A stretch of 64,000 nucleotides of DNA from Polyodon spathula. Lineage: Eukaryota > Chordata > Actinopteri > Acipenseriformes > Polyodontidae. Both the position numbers and the translations under genes were made by a program. Under the pieces are notes generated by a model, which had not been told where the DNA came from, did no database searches, and worked only from the letters and a program-made list of their open reading frames with translations. Location: contig NC_054534.1 of the NCBI RefSeq assembly GCF_017654505.1, forward strand, positions 41,017,226 to 41,081,225. Reading direction: 5' to 3'. Numbering within the stretch: position 1 is the first letter of the stretch; each line of letters starts with the position of its first letter. This document shows, one piece after another, positions 35,259 to 46,079 of the stretch.

Positions 35259-35498
35259 GTCGTAGTTAAATATATGCACACCGTGTTTTGTTTAGTCCGT
35301 TTTGTTTGTCTGTTTATTTTGGCGAATGTGCCATGTCCTGTTTTTGTCTGTTACAATCATTTATTTTCTATCTGTCTGTTCACTCATTAAATGCTGAGCG
35401 AGACCATTCGCTCAGCTCCACCAAACTCCACCTCTCTCTCTTCTTGTTTATTTCCTAGCTCTAGTCTGACACCACCCACTCCGGCTGTCTTTGTGACA
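34803..35498 (+). repeat. Solo LTR, family A
   Basis: TGTGGCAAAGTG...CTTTGTGACA, about 696 bp. Flanks GCTCT (left) and GGTCT (right) fit a 5-bp target duplication with one change; in the uninterrupted repeat R the site reads GGGTCTGC. A 17-bp inverted repeat (35019-35035 with 35062-35078, 16 of 17 pairs plus one G-T wobble) runs directly into CATAAAAG (35078-35085). A long trinucleotide tract sits in the transcribed part. An inverted second copy is at 52451-53068. Confidence 0.78.
35150..35259. repeat. (ATT)n then (AAT)n inverted microsatellites
   Basis: A run of TTA units (35150-35172), a short GTTTGTTATTGTTTA spacer and then about 24 TAA units. The two runs are complementary and could fold back. 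It lies inside LTR A; the 52.4-kb copy lacks it. Confidence 0.95.
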
Positions 35499-35559
35499 GG
35501 TCTGCAAAAACATATGTTGGAAGAAAAAGAAGGAGAAAAACATTTTTACTCTATGGCAG
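35499..35559 (+). repeat. Repeat R, middle part
   Basis: GGTCTGCAAAAACATATG...TTTTTACT, corresponding to 5000-5090 in the uninterrupted copy. It ends with GGCAG, the target duplication of element B. Confidence 0.6.
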
Positions 35560-35742
35560 TGTGGCAGGCTGGCGAGTGGATAGAGGCCCAGAGACAGACT
35601 GCAGTTCAAAAAAATACCTATTTTATTATAAATAAACAAAAATAAAGTGCACAAGGGCAAAATAACAGATACTCAAACACAAATAAAGCAAAAACAAAAC
35701 TCACAAAAATAAAGTTTCCAGGCTGGGCAATGCCTTCACTGG
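35560..35742 (-). repeat. Partial 3' LTR of element B
   Basis: Nearly identical to 36834-37020. Similarity stops after GCAATGCCTTCACTGGA; the remaining 230 bp of the LTR, with TATA box and stem, are absent. Confidence 0.88.
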
Positions 35743-35744
35743 AC

Positions 35745-36749
35745 TGCGGCCCGGCTCCCTCTGGTGGCGGAGGCGGCCCCTCCCTCTCGGGCTCTGAGAG
35801 CAGTGGCGGCTCCTCCCTCTCGGGCTCTGAGAGCGGCAGCAGATCCTCACCCCTCTCGGGCTCTGAGAGCGACGGCAGATCATCCTCCCTCTCTGGCTCT
35901 GGGAGCGACGACAGCTCCTCACCCCTCTCTGGCTCTGGGAGCGACGGCAGCTCCTCACCCCTCTCTGGCTCTGGGAGCGACGGCAGCTCCTCCCCCTCTC
36001 TGGCTCTGGGAGCGACGGCAGCTCCTCACCCCTCTCTGGCTCTGGGAGCGACGGCAGCTCCTCACCCCTCTCTGGCTCTGGGAGCGACGGCAGCTCCTCA
36101 CCCCTCTCTGGCTCTGGGACGACGGCAGCTCCTCACCTCTCTCTGGCTCTGGGGACGACGGCAGCTCCTCACCCCTCTCTGGCTCTCGGGAAGGCGGCTC
36201 ACCCCTCTCTGGCTCTCGGGAAGGCGGCTCACCCCTCTTTATTGGAGTGACCGGGGCATCTCCCATGTCTACCGCCAGGTAATTAACCACCATGAGGGCA
36301 ACCTCTGGGAAGGAGGCCGGGTGGTGTTGTTCCTCCCACTGTTCCCACCTCTCCCCATCTCGACGCCACAGCGTGTTGATAACTATGGGGAGATCATGGA
36401 CGAGGTCTGCCTCAGGGTGCATCAACCAGTCCCAGATCTCCTGGGACGGTGGTGAAGGTGGTGGTGCTGGAGGTAGTGGGGTGGCCCCTGATGCCCGGGG
36501 TGAACACGGCACCTCTTCCTGGGCCTGGTTGTAGGGGCATCCTGCCCAGTTGTGGCCGTCCTCCTCACACCGGCCACACCAGTTTGCCGGTGGCACGTCT
36601 GGGCAGGACCGCCAACGATGGTCCTCCTTCCCGCACCAGGAACACCAAGGGAAGAGGCTGGCCGGGTCCTCCAGCGGTGGCTGCAGCAGCTTACATTTCT
36701 TCAGCTGCTGCTTGTCCTGCCTTTTCCATTGTCTGCTCTTCTTTCCCAT
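35745..36749 (-). CDS. Gag-like CCHC protein of element B
   Basis: A minus-strand frame starting at 36749 and open for 264 codons to 35955, with the repeat tail continuing in other frames. The start MGKKSRQWKRQDKQQLKK is strongly basic. Two perfect CX2CX4HX4C knuckles follow: CSWCGKEDHRWRSC (residues about 36-49) and CGRCEEDGHNWAGC (about 58-71). Next are a proline-rich linker and a segment with the words MVVNYLAVDMGD, also present in element C (FNYLATDMGVN), so this middle part is conserved between families. The C-terminal third is a 12-residue tandem repeat. The protein presumably binds the element RNA. No capsid, protease or pol domain is seen. The start fits because it is the first ATG after the primer-site leader. 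Confidence 0.75.
35780..36240. repeat. 36-bp minisatellite in gag tail
   Basis: About a dozen copies of a 36-base unit with GGCTCTGGGAGCGACGGCAG followed by CTCCTCACCCCTCTCT. Because 36 is a multiple of 3 the frame is kept; on minus it encodes PERGEELPSS-type or SCRRSQSQRG-type blocks depending on frame. A 1-base deletion near 36119 shifts the frame between early and late copies. The last units near 36185-36240 are shortened. Confidence 0.93.
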
Positions 36750-36833
36750 TTTTTTTTCAAAAAAAAAAAATAAATAAATAAATAAATACTGCTCTGAGCC
36801 TCTAGGTGGTGCTATCCCACTTCTGACACCAAA

Positions 36834-37250
36834 TGTGGCAGGCTGGCGAGTGGATAGAGGCCCAGAGACAGACTGCAGTTCAAAAAAATAACTATTTTAT
36901 TATAAATAAACACAAAATAAAGTGCACAAGGGCAAAATAACAGATACTCAAACACAAATAAAGCAAAAACAAAACTCACAAAAATAAAGTTTCCAGGCTG
37001 GGCAATGCCTTCACTGGATTTAGAAAATTCAAAAACCACAAAACAAACACCAACCTGCTTCCTCAGCTCCCTCTCCCCAAATGAGAAGCAGAGGCCTCCT
37101 TTTATATCAGGTGGCTGGGCGCTGATTGATCGTTAATCAACCTAATCAACTAATCAACCCCAGCCACCTGAACATAATAAACCCAGGCAGGTAGGGGAAG
37201 TTAACCCCATCACTGCCAATTTAAAAAGGGCAGAGCTTTGCTCTGCCACA
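36834..37250 (-). repeat. 5' LTR of element B
   Basis: 417 bp, TGTGGCAGAGC...CTGCCACA on the minus strand. The stem CAGGTGGCTGGG/CCCAGCCACCTG (near 37108-37170) lies beside a TATATAAAAGG-like box. AATAAA signals are in the 3' half. Confidence 0.9.
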
Positions 37251-37395
37251 GGCAGGTATTGACTTTTTTTTCTACATTTCACCTAAGAGTGTTTACAAAT
37301 TAAAAAGCAAATGGTGCTTTGGCTGATTTACTTTTGCTGCACCACAAAATCACGTAAACTATCCTTTTTGTATAGAGAGTCTGGAATTTCTCGCG
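37251..37395 (+). repeat. Repeat R, right part
   Basis: GGCAGGTATTGACTTTTT...CACGTAAACTATCCTTTTTG, matching 5090-5235. The DIRS element begins right after. Confidence 0.6.
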
Positions 37396-37397
37396 CT

Positions 37398-37665
37398 ATT
37401 GTCCTGCCTATTGGTCAATGTCAATGAGTTCTTTCTATAACAGCTGCCGATAGGCCCTCTTCCCTCGGTGACCCCCTCATCCTGCCTCCTCAGGGTACTT
37501 AATCAGGGAAGACTCCTCTCTTTTTGTGACAAAACAGTGATGTCGAACCGATGCGACCTCGCGGTTGGTGGCCATCTTCTCTTTCAGGGAACCAGGTTTA
37601 CAGTAGGTAAACTAACGTTCCCTTTCAATTCGAAGATGGCCACCAAAACATTGTTATTGGAAACG
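37398..37665. repeat. DIRS terminal and internal complementary repeats, left side
   Basis: 37398-37540 is an inverted match to about 39650-39805 (shared words CTGCCTATTGG, GCTGCCGATA, CCCTCGGTGACCCCCT, GGGTACTTAA). 37617-37660 is an inverted match to 39807-39862 (GATGGCCACCAAAACATTGTTAT). The order of the two blocks is not mirrored, as in DIRS elements where an internal complementary region copies the outer end. Within 37563-37643 is a nested palindrome: TTGGTGGCCATCTTC/GAAGATGGCCACCAA outside, GGGAAC/GTTCCC and GGTTTAC/GTAAAC inside. Confidence 0.72.
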
Positions 37666-39649
37666 TGTACCAGAGCAGTCGCGAGGGAGAAAAGAACGGC
37701 AGCATATGAGGGATGCCAAGTCCTGCCTGACCAAGGTCAGCGGTGTGAGCTTGCAATCTAGAAGACCCTAGTGCCCACAGAGGGCAATGAGGGATCGATC
37801 ACATTCAGGTGATGGAATCTGGAAAAAGTATGCAGGGTAGCACACCTCTCTTGGAATGTATGGCTACCCGTCTAGGTGGGGGTAAGCCATCACCGTCATT
37901 GTGTCCGCAATCCAATGCGACCCTCGCTGCTTCGAAAGGGGCTGTCACAGGGTCCGTGTTCCATGGCAGACAAACAGCTGGTCAGATTGAAGCAGCGCTC
38001 TCGTCTTATCCACATAACATCTCATTTCATATCAGGTTCAACTTCTTATCCTCCTCTGTAGCAAACGGTGGAGGATGAAAGGACTCCAGTTCCACAGACT
38101 GATTCATGTGGAAGGCTGTAACCACCTTGGGGAGAAAAGCAGGGTTTGCACGCAGTGACACTCTGCTACCATCATCCCAAATACTCATGCAGGAACAATG
38201 CACAGACAGCGCTGCAGCTCAATAACCCACTATGTGGAGGTGATAGCCAGGAGGAAGACTCCAGTACAATTTCAAGGCTCCATTTAGGGAGAGTAGCCCT
38301 CCTAGGAGGGTGCAATCGCCATGCATCTCGGAGAAACCGGGTAGCCAGAAAATGCGCGCCAGGGGACATTGAGTCAACGGGGGCATGGCAAGCAGAAAGA
38401 AATAGCTGCTAGGTATACCTTCAGTGTGGCAGGTGATCTACCAGCCTCAAGCAGATCTTGCAAACATTACAAGATGATAGGCATGGGACAGGAGATTGGA
38501 TCATGACTGTTAGTACGGCACCAATCTTGAAAATATTTCCACTTATAGGCATACAGTGACCTAGTGGATGCGCCCTAGCATTCTGCAATGTACCCACAAC
38601 TGCGTTTGACAGCCCTAAGGCTGATCAGCGTTCACTTTCAGGGACCAGACCCACAACTGGAGCCTGTCTGGCTCCGGGTGCCAAAGTGTTCCCCTCGCCT
38701 GGCTGAGGAGATCTTGGCGAAGCGGGATCTCCCAGGGTTCAAAAGCTAGCACAGGGGTGAAAACCAGATTCTCCTGGGCCACCTTGGGGCCACTTGGAGA
38801 ACTGATGCCTTCTTTGACCTGACTTTTTTGAGAAAGGCCGGGAGTAATGGAAGAGGCGTGGCCTAGGTCGTTGACGCCGAGTGGACTGCCGTAGTGGTGG
38901 AGGGAGTACCACAGTGGGCAGTGTGTCATCTCCACCGAGGTGAAGAGATCGACCTGCGCCTTCCTGAACTGTTCCCAAATGCACTCCACCACCTGAGGGT
39001 GGAGCCACCACTCCAATGGAATGCGGGCTCTCCCTCGAGAGGAGGTCCGTTGCCCGATTCTCCACGTCTGGAACATGCATCGCCCAAAGGGACAGTAGGT
39101 TCTGTTGAGCCCAAATCAGAAGCCTGAAGGCTAGGCGATGCAACCCCAGGGACCAAAGACCACCCTGGTGGTTGACATTCTCCACCACTGATGTATTGTC
39201 CATGCGGATCTGCACATGTCTGTTCTGCACCATGGGTAGGAAGTGCTGGAGGGCAAGGAACACTGCCTGCAGCTCCAGCATATTGTTATGCAGGGACGTC
39301 CAACGGCCCAACAGCCGTGTGGGCTACCACTCCCTCCTGCGATTGGGATCAGATCAACCAGTCATCGAGGTAATTCATCACTCTGACTCCTTGTAGCTGC
39401 AAGGGGGCGAAGGCAGAGTCTACGTACTTTGAAAATGTACGGGGAGCTAGGGAGAGGCCGAACAGCAGCAAGGAAAATTCGTACATGATGCCCTGAAAGG
39501 CAAAACAGAGATATTTCCTGTGCTGTGGACGAATGGAAACGTGAAAATACGTGTCAAATAAATCCACCATGGTAAACCAGTCGCCCGGCCGGACAGACTG
39601 GTGTATGTGACATGGAATCAGGCTCAATGCAACACAGAGAGGTATTACC

Positions 39650-39862
39650 ATACCAATCTTGAGAAGCGTAAAGAGAGCGAGTCTCCCCTGCATGATGGTT
39701 AAGTACCCCCAGAAGTGGGATCAAGGGGGTCACCGAGGGGAGAGGGCTTATCGGCAGCTTTGATAGAAAGAGCTCAGTGACACCTACCAATAGGCAGGAG
39801 TGTATCCCATAACAATGTTTTGGTGGCCATCTACGAATTAGATGGCCACCAAAGGGAACTAC
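39650..39862. repeat. DIRS terminal repeat, right side, with hairpin
   Basis: Partner of 37398-37665. It contains the perfect 14-bp stem TTTGGTGGCCATCT (39819-39832) and AGATGGCCACCAAA (39840-39853) with a 7-base loop. Confidence 0.72.
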
Positions 39863-39890
39863 TAATTGCTCCAGTGCCACTGGCATGGGC

Positions 39891-41024
39891 ACGGGCACGA
39901 ATACAGATAATGGCTCTGTGTGCCCCTAGTGCATACACATTTAAACAACACATTTGTTTTGACTATTAGGTAACCTTTTCAGCTGATTTCTACAATGCAT
40001 CTACATTTAAAAACTGTAATTAAATATACAAAGGAGAGAATCAGTTTTATGTATGGCCTTAGTATTACTGCAATTGAAATGGCACATTTCATTCCTATTT
40101 AGCTGGCCCACATGCCTGTCTGTCTGTCACACACTACATGGTGAGCAGGATGACTGCATTGGTTTTGCACTAATATCCTGCAAACGTTTATTTTGTTTTA
40201 CACTGCTAGCCTCCTATAGTTTCCTAAGTCTCAGAATGCATCTCACTATAAAATTGCACTTTATTACAGGATTTTTTACTTCTCAGCTGTCTGTATGTGC
40301 CTGCACTGTTTTTGTATGTTTAAAAACTTTTGGAAGGGGTTTATGACCTCATGCAAAGGGGTAGAAATCCAAAAGTACTGAAGCCTTTATGTATCACCAG
40401 AAGAAACATGGCACCATTTTCAAGCACTGCTTGTGTACAAACGAAGATTCATATTAGAAAATGTTGATTGTTGCTCCAAGTGTGTTGTTACTTCAAGAAC
40501 TACCTAAGCTCATATTGTGACTAGAGTTGATTTTTTTTTTTTTTTTTAAACTTCAGTATTTTAACTGTAACCGAAAACATGAAAGTTTATTATGGCATTC
40601 TACAATAAAATGTGACATGCTAGTTAAAATTCTGTTCACGAGAATGTCCTTTTATTTGTTATATTTTATTAGCATGACACATAATTGTTATTATTTTTAA
40701 CATACTTAAAGGTAATATGTTTAAATCAGAGATGTTTGTTAAACCTATTATTACAAGTATATGTGCATTTTTGTACTGCTTTATTGACTATTCAACTGCC
40801 ATTTTGGGGTAAACATTTATTTCTTTGAAGTTGATTTCTGATGCCAGACATTGTCGTGACATTACCAAAATAACTTATAAATACTCAAAATGCCTTATGC
40901 TACCAATATCATACATTAGTTTTGCAATCAGAGTCTGGTAAATATGAAAATTAGACATGCCAAAAAAACACTTGCTAAATCCAAGATACCCAACTTAATG
41001 CTCATAATAACTCCATACTCCCTT

Positions 41025-41027
<3 letters not shown>
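39891..41027. other. No gene seen
   Basis: A poly-T run is at 40532-40548. No recognisable element. Confidence 0.5.

Positions 41028-41094
<67 letters not shown>
41028..41094. repeat. (TA)n microsatellite
   Basis: About 67 bases of TA. Confidence 0.97.
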
Positions 41095-41097
<3 letters not shown>

Positions 41098-42696
41098 GCC
41101 ATTACATGAGAGATGTTAAAACTTCATGCTGATATTGGACTCAGCTCTCGCCAAGATAAGCACTAACTAAGACATAGTTTATTTTACTGTAAACTAATGT
41201 GACCCATCTGCATTTCCTTCCATCTGATGATGTAGCTATCCTTCTGCCTAGTGTTGATGGCTGAAGTGTAATGCTGGCTCCAGGGATCAGCCTATTTTGC
41301 CTCCCTGGCGCATCAGCACACACAACAGCTGCAATGCTGGCTCCAAGGATTAACCACAGTAGAGGTTAATACTATGTCGCACAGTTTATGTGGTGTTGCT
41401 ATCTTTTTCACTTCTCAGCTCTCATATATGAATTATGTTACAAACCAGACCGTTTCATTTTAAACGTTTAATTGTTAGAAAAGGCAGGCACCACTAAGCT
41501 TTTGTTTTCCAGCTGGTTAAGGTAAAGAAGGACCTGTTTCATATAATAAACTGACCATATAAAAAAAGCAAGCTACACTAACAGGATAAGCAAAAACACA
41601 AAAAATAAACAGTTTAATTTTTTTTAGCACACATAAATCATTTAATCAGATTAATGCAATGTTAGCCTACCTGAGGGGGTTACGTAATTAGCAGATTATT
41701 GATGTTTGTGTGCAAGTTATCTAGCAGAGCACCTGGAGGAATGCCTCTTGTAGTGTGAGCTGGAGCTGTGCGATATGAATATTCCTGTCATGGAAAGAGT
41801 AAATAGAATCAACCCTGCCATTTTGTAGGCTACATTAATCCAGAGATTTTGTATTAAATATTAAAAGCGCAGGAGTGTTATTTGTTATAATGCTGATAAA
41901 GAGAGTTTTAGCTGCTAGTACCCTCGCTAATCTCCTTTTTGTGTGAGATTAAAAAAAACAAAACTTTTGTTTCATGATTTATTTAAGTACCCTATCATCA
42001 CACTTTCTCTTGGGCACTGCTTTGGATAAACTGCATCAAAATAACACCTTTATTTTTCTTTGTCTCCCAATTGCAAAAGCCCACTTATCAGAAACTGTCA
42101 AAACTTGCTATATATTTAATGAATGAATTAATAAATTAATTAATTAATAGATAACAACCTTTTATTTTTACTTCATTCTCAGTTATACAGCTAAACAACA
42201 GGCTGCATAGCAATATTTATTGATAATATATTATATTAACAGAACTTGCTTGGAACTTCTTGCAACCAGTGGACATGATGATCAGATATAATTATTTGAC
42301 AGTTTCCATGGGTACTGTTCTATTACCATTTTACATTTAGGTACTTAAACATACCATGATATTAATCATTTTAGTCAAGTGAATTGATTTTATTTATTTT
42401 AAAAGGTTTTGCTAGTTCTAAACTGGAAAGAATGAATTTCAGGCCTTCAAGAAAAGACATTTATTCCAGCTGAAATCACTAAATCAATTCTAAAAGCGAC
42501 AGTAGTTTGAATTGATGGTTTACAAGAAATAACATGATAGCATGAAGCTGCAGACAAAATCAAAGTGGAAGAAATAAAATGGCCCAGCGGGTGGGACAAT
42601 GAATGATGAAGCAGAAAAAAATTATTATGATTAACCCAGGAAAACAGACCCAGATAAAATGATGTTATTTAATGGACATACAAACTTATACGTCAA
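41095..42696. other. No gene seen
   Basis: About 1.6 kb, AT-rich. The word AATGCTGGCTCCA(G/A)GGAT occurs twice, near 41270 and 41334. Nothing else recognised. Confidence 0.5.
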
Positions 42697-42715
42697 ATAT
42701 ATATATCTATATATA

Positions 42716-42805
<90 letters not shown>
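42697..42805. repeat. (TA)n(CA)n compound microsatellite
   Basis: TA units to 42772 followed by CA units to 42805, abutting the Tc1 end at 42806. Confidence 0.97.
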
Positions 42806-42809
<4 letters not shown>

Positions 42810-44341
42810 GGCTTGCAAAAGTATTCAGACCCCTGACCAATTCTCTCAAATTACTGAATTAAAAATGGTACATTGAAATTTCGATCTGTTCGATATTTTA
42901 TTTTAAAACACTGAAACTCAGAATCAATTATTGTAAGGTGACATTGGTTTTATGTTGGGAAATATTTTTAAGAAAAATTAAAAACTGAAATATCTTGCTT
43001 GCATAAGTATTCAACCCCTGTGCTGTGGAAGCTCCCAGTTTGCACCGATGAAAGAAATTGCCCAAACGAGGACACAATTACCTTACCATTGGCCTCCACC
43101 TGTGAACCATTAAAGTTGCTGTCACATTTTCTGGATAAAAACCACACTGTTGAAGGATCATTGGTAAGGCTGTGAATCTGAAGGAAAATGAAGACCAAAG
43201 AGCATTCTACAGAAGTTAGAGATAAAGTAATACAAATGCATAGATTAGGGAAAGGGTACAAAATAATATCCAAGTGTTTGGATATCCCAGTGGGCACAGT
43301 TGGATCAATAATCAGGAAGTGGAAGCTGCATCACACCACCCAGGTACTGCCAAGAAAAGGCTGTCCCTCAAAACTCAATGCTCAAACAAGAAGGAGACTT
43401 GTGAGAGAAGCCACAGAGAGGCCAACAATCACTTTGAAGGAGCTACAGAGTTCAGTGGCTGGGAGTGGAGTAATGGTGCACCAGTCAACCATATAAAGAG
43501 CTCTGCATAACACTGGTCTGTATGGGAGGGTGACAAGAAAGAAGCCGTTACTCAAAGTACCATCTGAAAGCACGTCTGGAGTTTGCCAGAAAGCATGAGA
43601 GTGACCCAGCTGCAATGTGGGAAAAGGTTTTGTGGTCAGATGAGACCAAGATAGAGCTTTTTGGCCAAAACTCAAAGCGCTATGTGTGGTGCAAACCTAA
43701 CACTGCCCATGCCTCAAGACACACCATCCCTACAGTGAGGTATGGTGGTGGCAGCATCATGCTGTGGGGATGCTTCTCATCAGCAGGGACTGGGCATCTT
43801 GTTACAATTGAAGGAAGAATGGATGGAGCAAAATACGGGAAAATACTGCAAGAGAATCTGCTTCAGTCCACTAAAAAACTGAATGGTGAATGTTCTACAG
43901 TGGCCCCGTCAAAGTCCTGATCGCAATCCCATTGAGAATCTGTAGCACTATTAGAAAATTGCAGTCCACAAGCGTCGTCCAACCAACCTGAACAACCTGG
44001 AGCAAATCTGCCAAGAAGAATGGGTCAAAATCACTCAGACACTGTGTGAAAAGCTGGTACATACTTACCCCAAAAGACTTAAAGCTGTTATTGCAGCGAA
44101 AGGTGGCTGTACCAAATATTAATGTGTGGGGGTTGAATACTTATGCAAGCAAGATATTTCCGTTTTTTATTTTTCTTAAAAATATTTCCCAACATAAAAC
44201 CAATGTCACCTTACAATAAATGATTTTGAGTTTAAGTGTTTTAAAATAAAATATCGAACAGAATGAAATTTCAGTGTATCATTTATAATTCAGTAATATG
44301 AGAGAATTGGTCAGGGGTCTGAATACTTTTGAAAGGTACTG
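42806..44341 (+). mobile_element. Tc1-like element, end to end (family 3)
   Basis: Both terminal repeats are present: CAGTGGCTTGCAAAAGTATT at 42806 and the inverse of CAGTACCTTTCAAAAGTATT ending at 44341. The transposase starts at 43188 (MKTKEHSTEVRDKVIQMHRL), with paired-type DNA-binding helices (YKIISKCLDIPVGTVGSIIRK, GCPSKLNAQTRRRLVREA), breaks near 43496, and resumes with [11 protein letters not shown] (first catalytic aspartate) and [19 protein letters not shown] to about 43905. Compared with the copy at 45318-46027, about 85 bp are missing near 43880, removing the second catalytic aspartate (QQDNDPKH there). The C-terminal part ([25 protein letters not shown]) follows to 44120. Non-autonomous. 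Confidence 0.93.
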
Positions 44342-44343
44342 TA

Positions 44344-44346
<3 letters not shown>

Positions 44347-44380
<34 letters not shown>
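44347..44380. repeat. (TA)n beside Tc1 right end
   Basis: TA units directly after the right end of the Tc1 copy. Confidence 0.95.
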
Positions 44381-45067
<687 letters not shown>

Positions 45068-45215
45068 CCGTGTAACAATTTTTTTTTTTTTTGGTTCCTG
45101 GGTAGTAAGTGTTATTTCCTAATTGCTTATGCCTCAAAATTATAGAAAATGGCTATTATTCCCCACAAACTTTGTTTTTGTGACCAGGACAGTGATATTT
45201 TGAAATGTACCTATT

Positions 45216-45312
45216 TTCCAGAACATTCCAGATAGATTCATTGCTGAGTAAACTTGGAGTAACTTCTAGAACTTTCTAGAACTTTCCAGTAATATAAATA
45301 GTAGTATAAATA
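45216..45312 (+). promoter_or_regulatory. Heat-shock-element array with TATA boxes
   Basis: Heat-shock factor binds alternating TTC and GAA triplets spaced every 5 bases. 45264-45286 holds five such units without error: TTC, GAA, TTC, GAA, TTC starting at 45264, 45269, 45274, 45279 and 45284. 45216-45233 holds TTC, GAA, TTC and a changed GAT at the same spacing. TATAAATA follows at 45294-45301 and again at 45305-45312. This is the layout of a heat-inducible promoter facing right, but only a truncated Tc1 follows, starting near 45318. It may be a promoter fragment of a lost gene or the promoter of an LTR. Confidence 0.6.
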
Positions 45313-45317
45313 CAGGG

Positions 45318-46024
45318 GCCTTAAGACACACCATCCCTACAGTGAGGTATGGTGGTGGCAGCATCATGCTGTTGGGATGCTTCTCATCAGCAGGGTCTGG
45401 GCATCTTGATACAATTGAAGGAGAATGGATGGAGCAAAATACAGGAAAATGCCGCAAGAGAATCTGCTTTAGTCCACTAAAAAACTGAAGCTTGGCAGGA
45501 AATTCACCATTCAGCAGGACAATGATCCCAAGCACAAGGCCAAAGCAACACTGGAATGGCTCAAGAACAAAAAGGTGAATGTCCCACAGTGGCCCAGTCA
45601 AAGTCTTGATCTCAATCCCATTGAGAATCTGTGGCACGATTTGAAAATTGTGGTCCACAAGCGTCGTCCAACCAACCTGAACAACCTGGAGCAAATCTGC
45701 CAAGAAGAATGGGTCAAAATCACTCTGACACTGCGTGCTTAGCTGGTACATGCTTACCCCAAAAGACTTAAAGCTGTTATTGCAGCGAAAGGTGGCTCTA
45801 CTAAATATTAATGTGTGGGGGTTGAATACAAGCAAGATATTTCAGTTTTTTTTTTTTTTTTTTTTTAATATTTCCCAACATAAAACCAACGTCACCTTAC
45901 AATAATTGATTCTGAGTTTCAGTGTTTAAAAATAAAATGTCAAACAGAACGAAATTTCAATGTACCATTTGTAATTCAGTAATATGAGAGAATTGGTCAG
46001 GGGTCTGAATACTTTTGCAAGCCA

Positions 46025-46027
<3 letters not shown>
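45318..46027 (+). mobile_element. Tc1-like element, 5'-truncated (family 3)
   Basis: C-terminal half of the family seen at 42806: CTTCTCATCAGCAGGG, the second catalytic aspartate in [18 protein letters not shown], the third in [20 protein letters not shown]. It ends with AAGTATTCAGACCCC inverted and CACTG at 46027, followed by (TA)n. The N-terminal half and left end are missing. Confidence 0.9.

Positions 46028-46066
<39 letters not shown>
46028..46066. repeat. (TA)n beside Tc1 end
   Basis: TA units directly after the Tc1 end. Confidence 0.95.
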
Positions 46067-46068
<2 letters not shown>

Positions 46069-46079
46069 TGAATATATGG

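Larger units (their letters stand above)
35560..37250 (-). mobile_element. Gag-only LTR retrotransposon, family B
   Basis: Inserted in repeat R with a perfect 5-bp target duplication GGCAG (35555-35559 and 37251-37255). On the minus strand: 5' LTR 37250-36834, primer site TGGTGTCAGAAGTGGGAT at about 36831-36814, gag from 36749, a minisatellite-coded tail and a partial 3' LTR 35742-35560. The primer site matches, from memory, the 3' end of vertebrate tRNA-Leu(CAA) including CCA. There is no pol gene. The 3' LTR lacks its U3 half, where the gag tail is joined directly to it. Same LTR family as the pair at 23873-24652. Confidence 0.87.
37396..39890 (-). mobile_element. DIRS-type tyrosine-recombinase retrotransposon
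   Basis: The minus strand holds the DIRS order: reverse transcriptase (39349-39690, PQHRKYLCFAFQG, FGLSLAPRTFSKYVD, catalytic box YLDDWL), RNase H (about 38900-39311, NMLELQAVFLALQHFLP, MDNTSVVENVNHQGG, HVPDVENRATDLLSRE), a C-terminal domain (PLWYSL, LLSQARGTLWHPEP) and a tyrosine recombinase remnant at 37850-38420 (GAHFLATRFLRDAWRL, NPAFLPKVVTAFHMNQSVEL). DIRS elements integrate a circular copy with this recombinase instead of an integrase, leaving no target duplication. Stops and frame changes show it is dead. Ends are inverted repeats, described separately. Confidence 0.88.

Noticed and set aside
35730..36455. 241-codon plus-strand open frame rich in Ser/Gly
   Set aside because: It is the antisense of the minisatellite in the gag of element B; a 36-base repeat keeps several frames open by chance.
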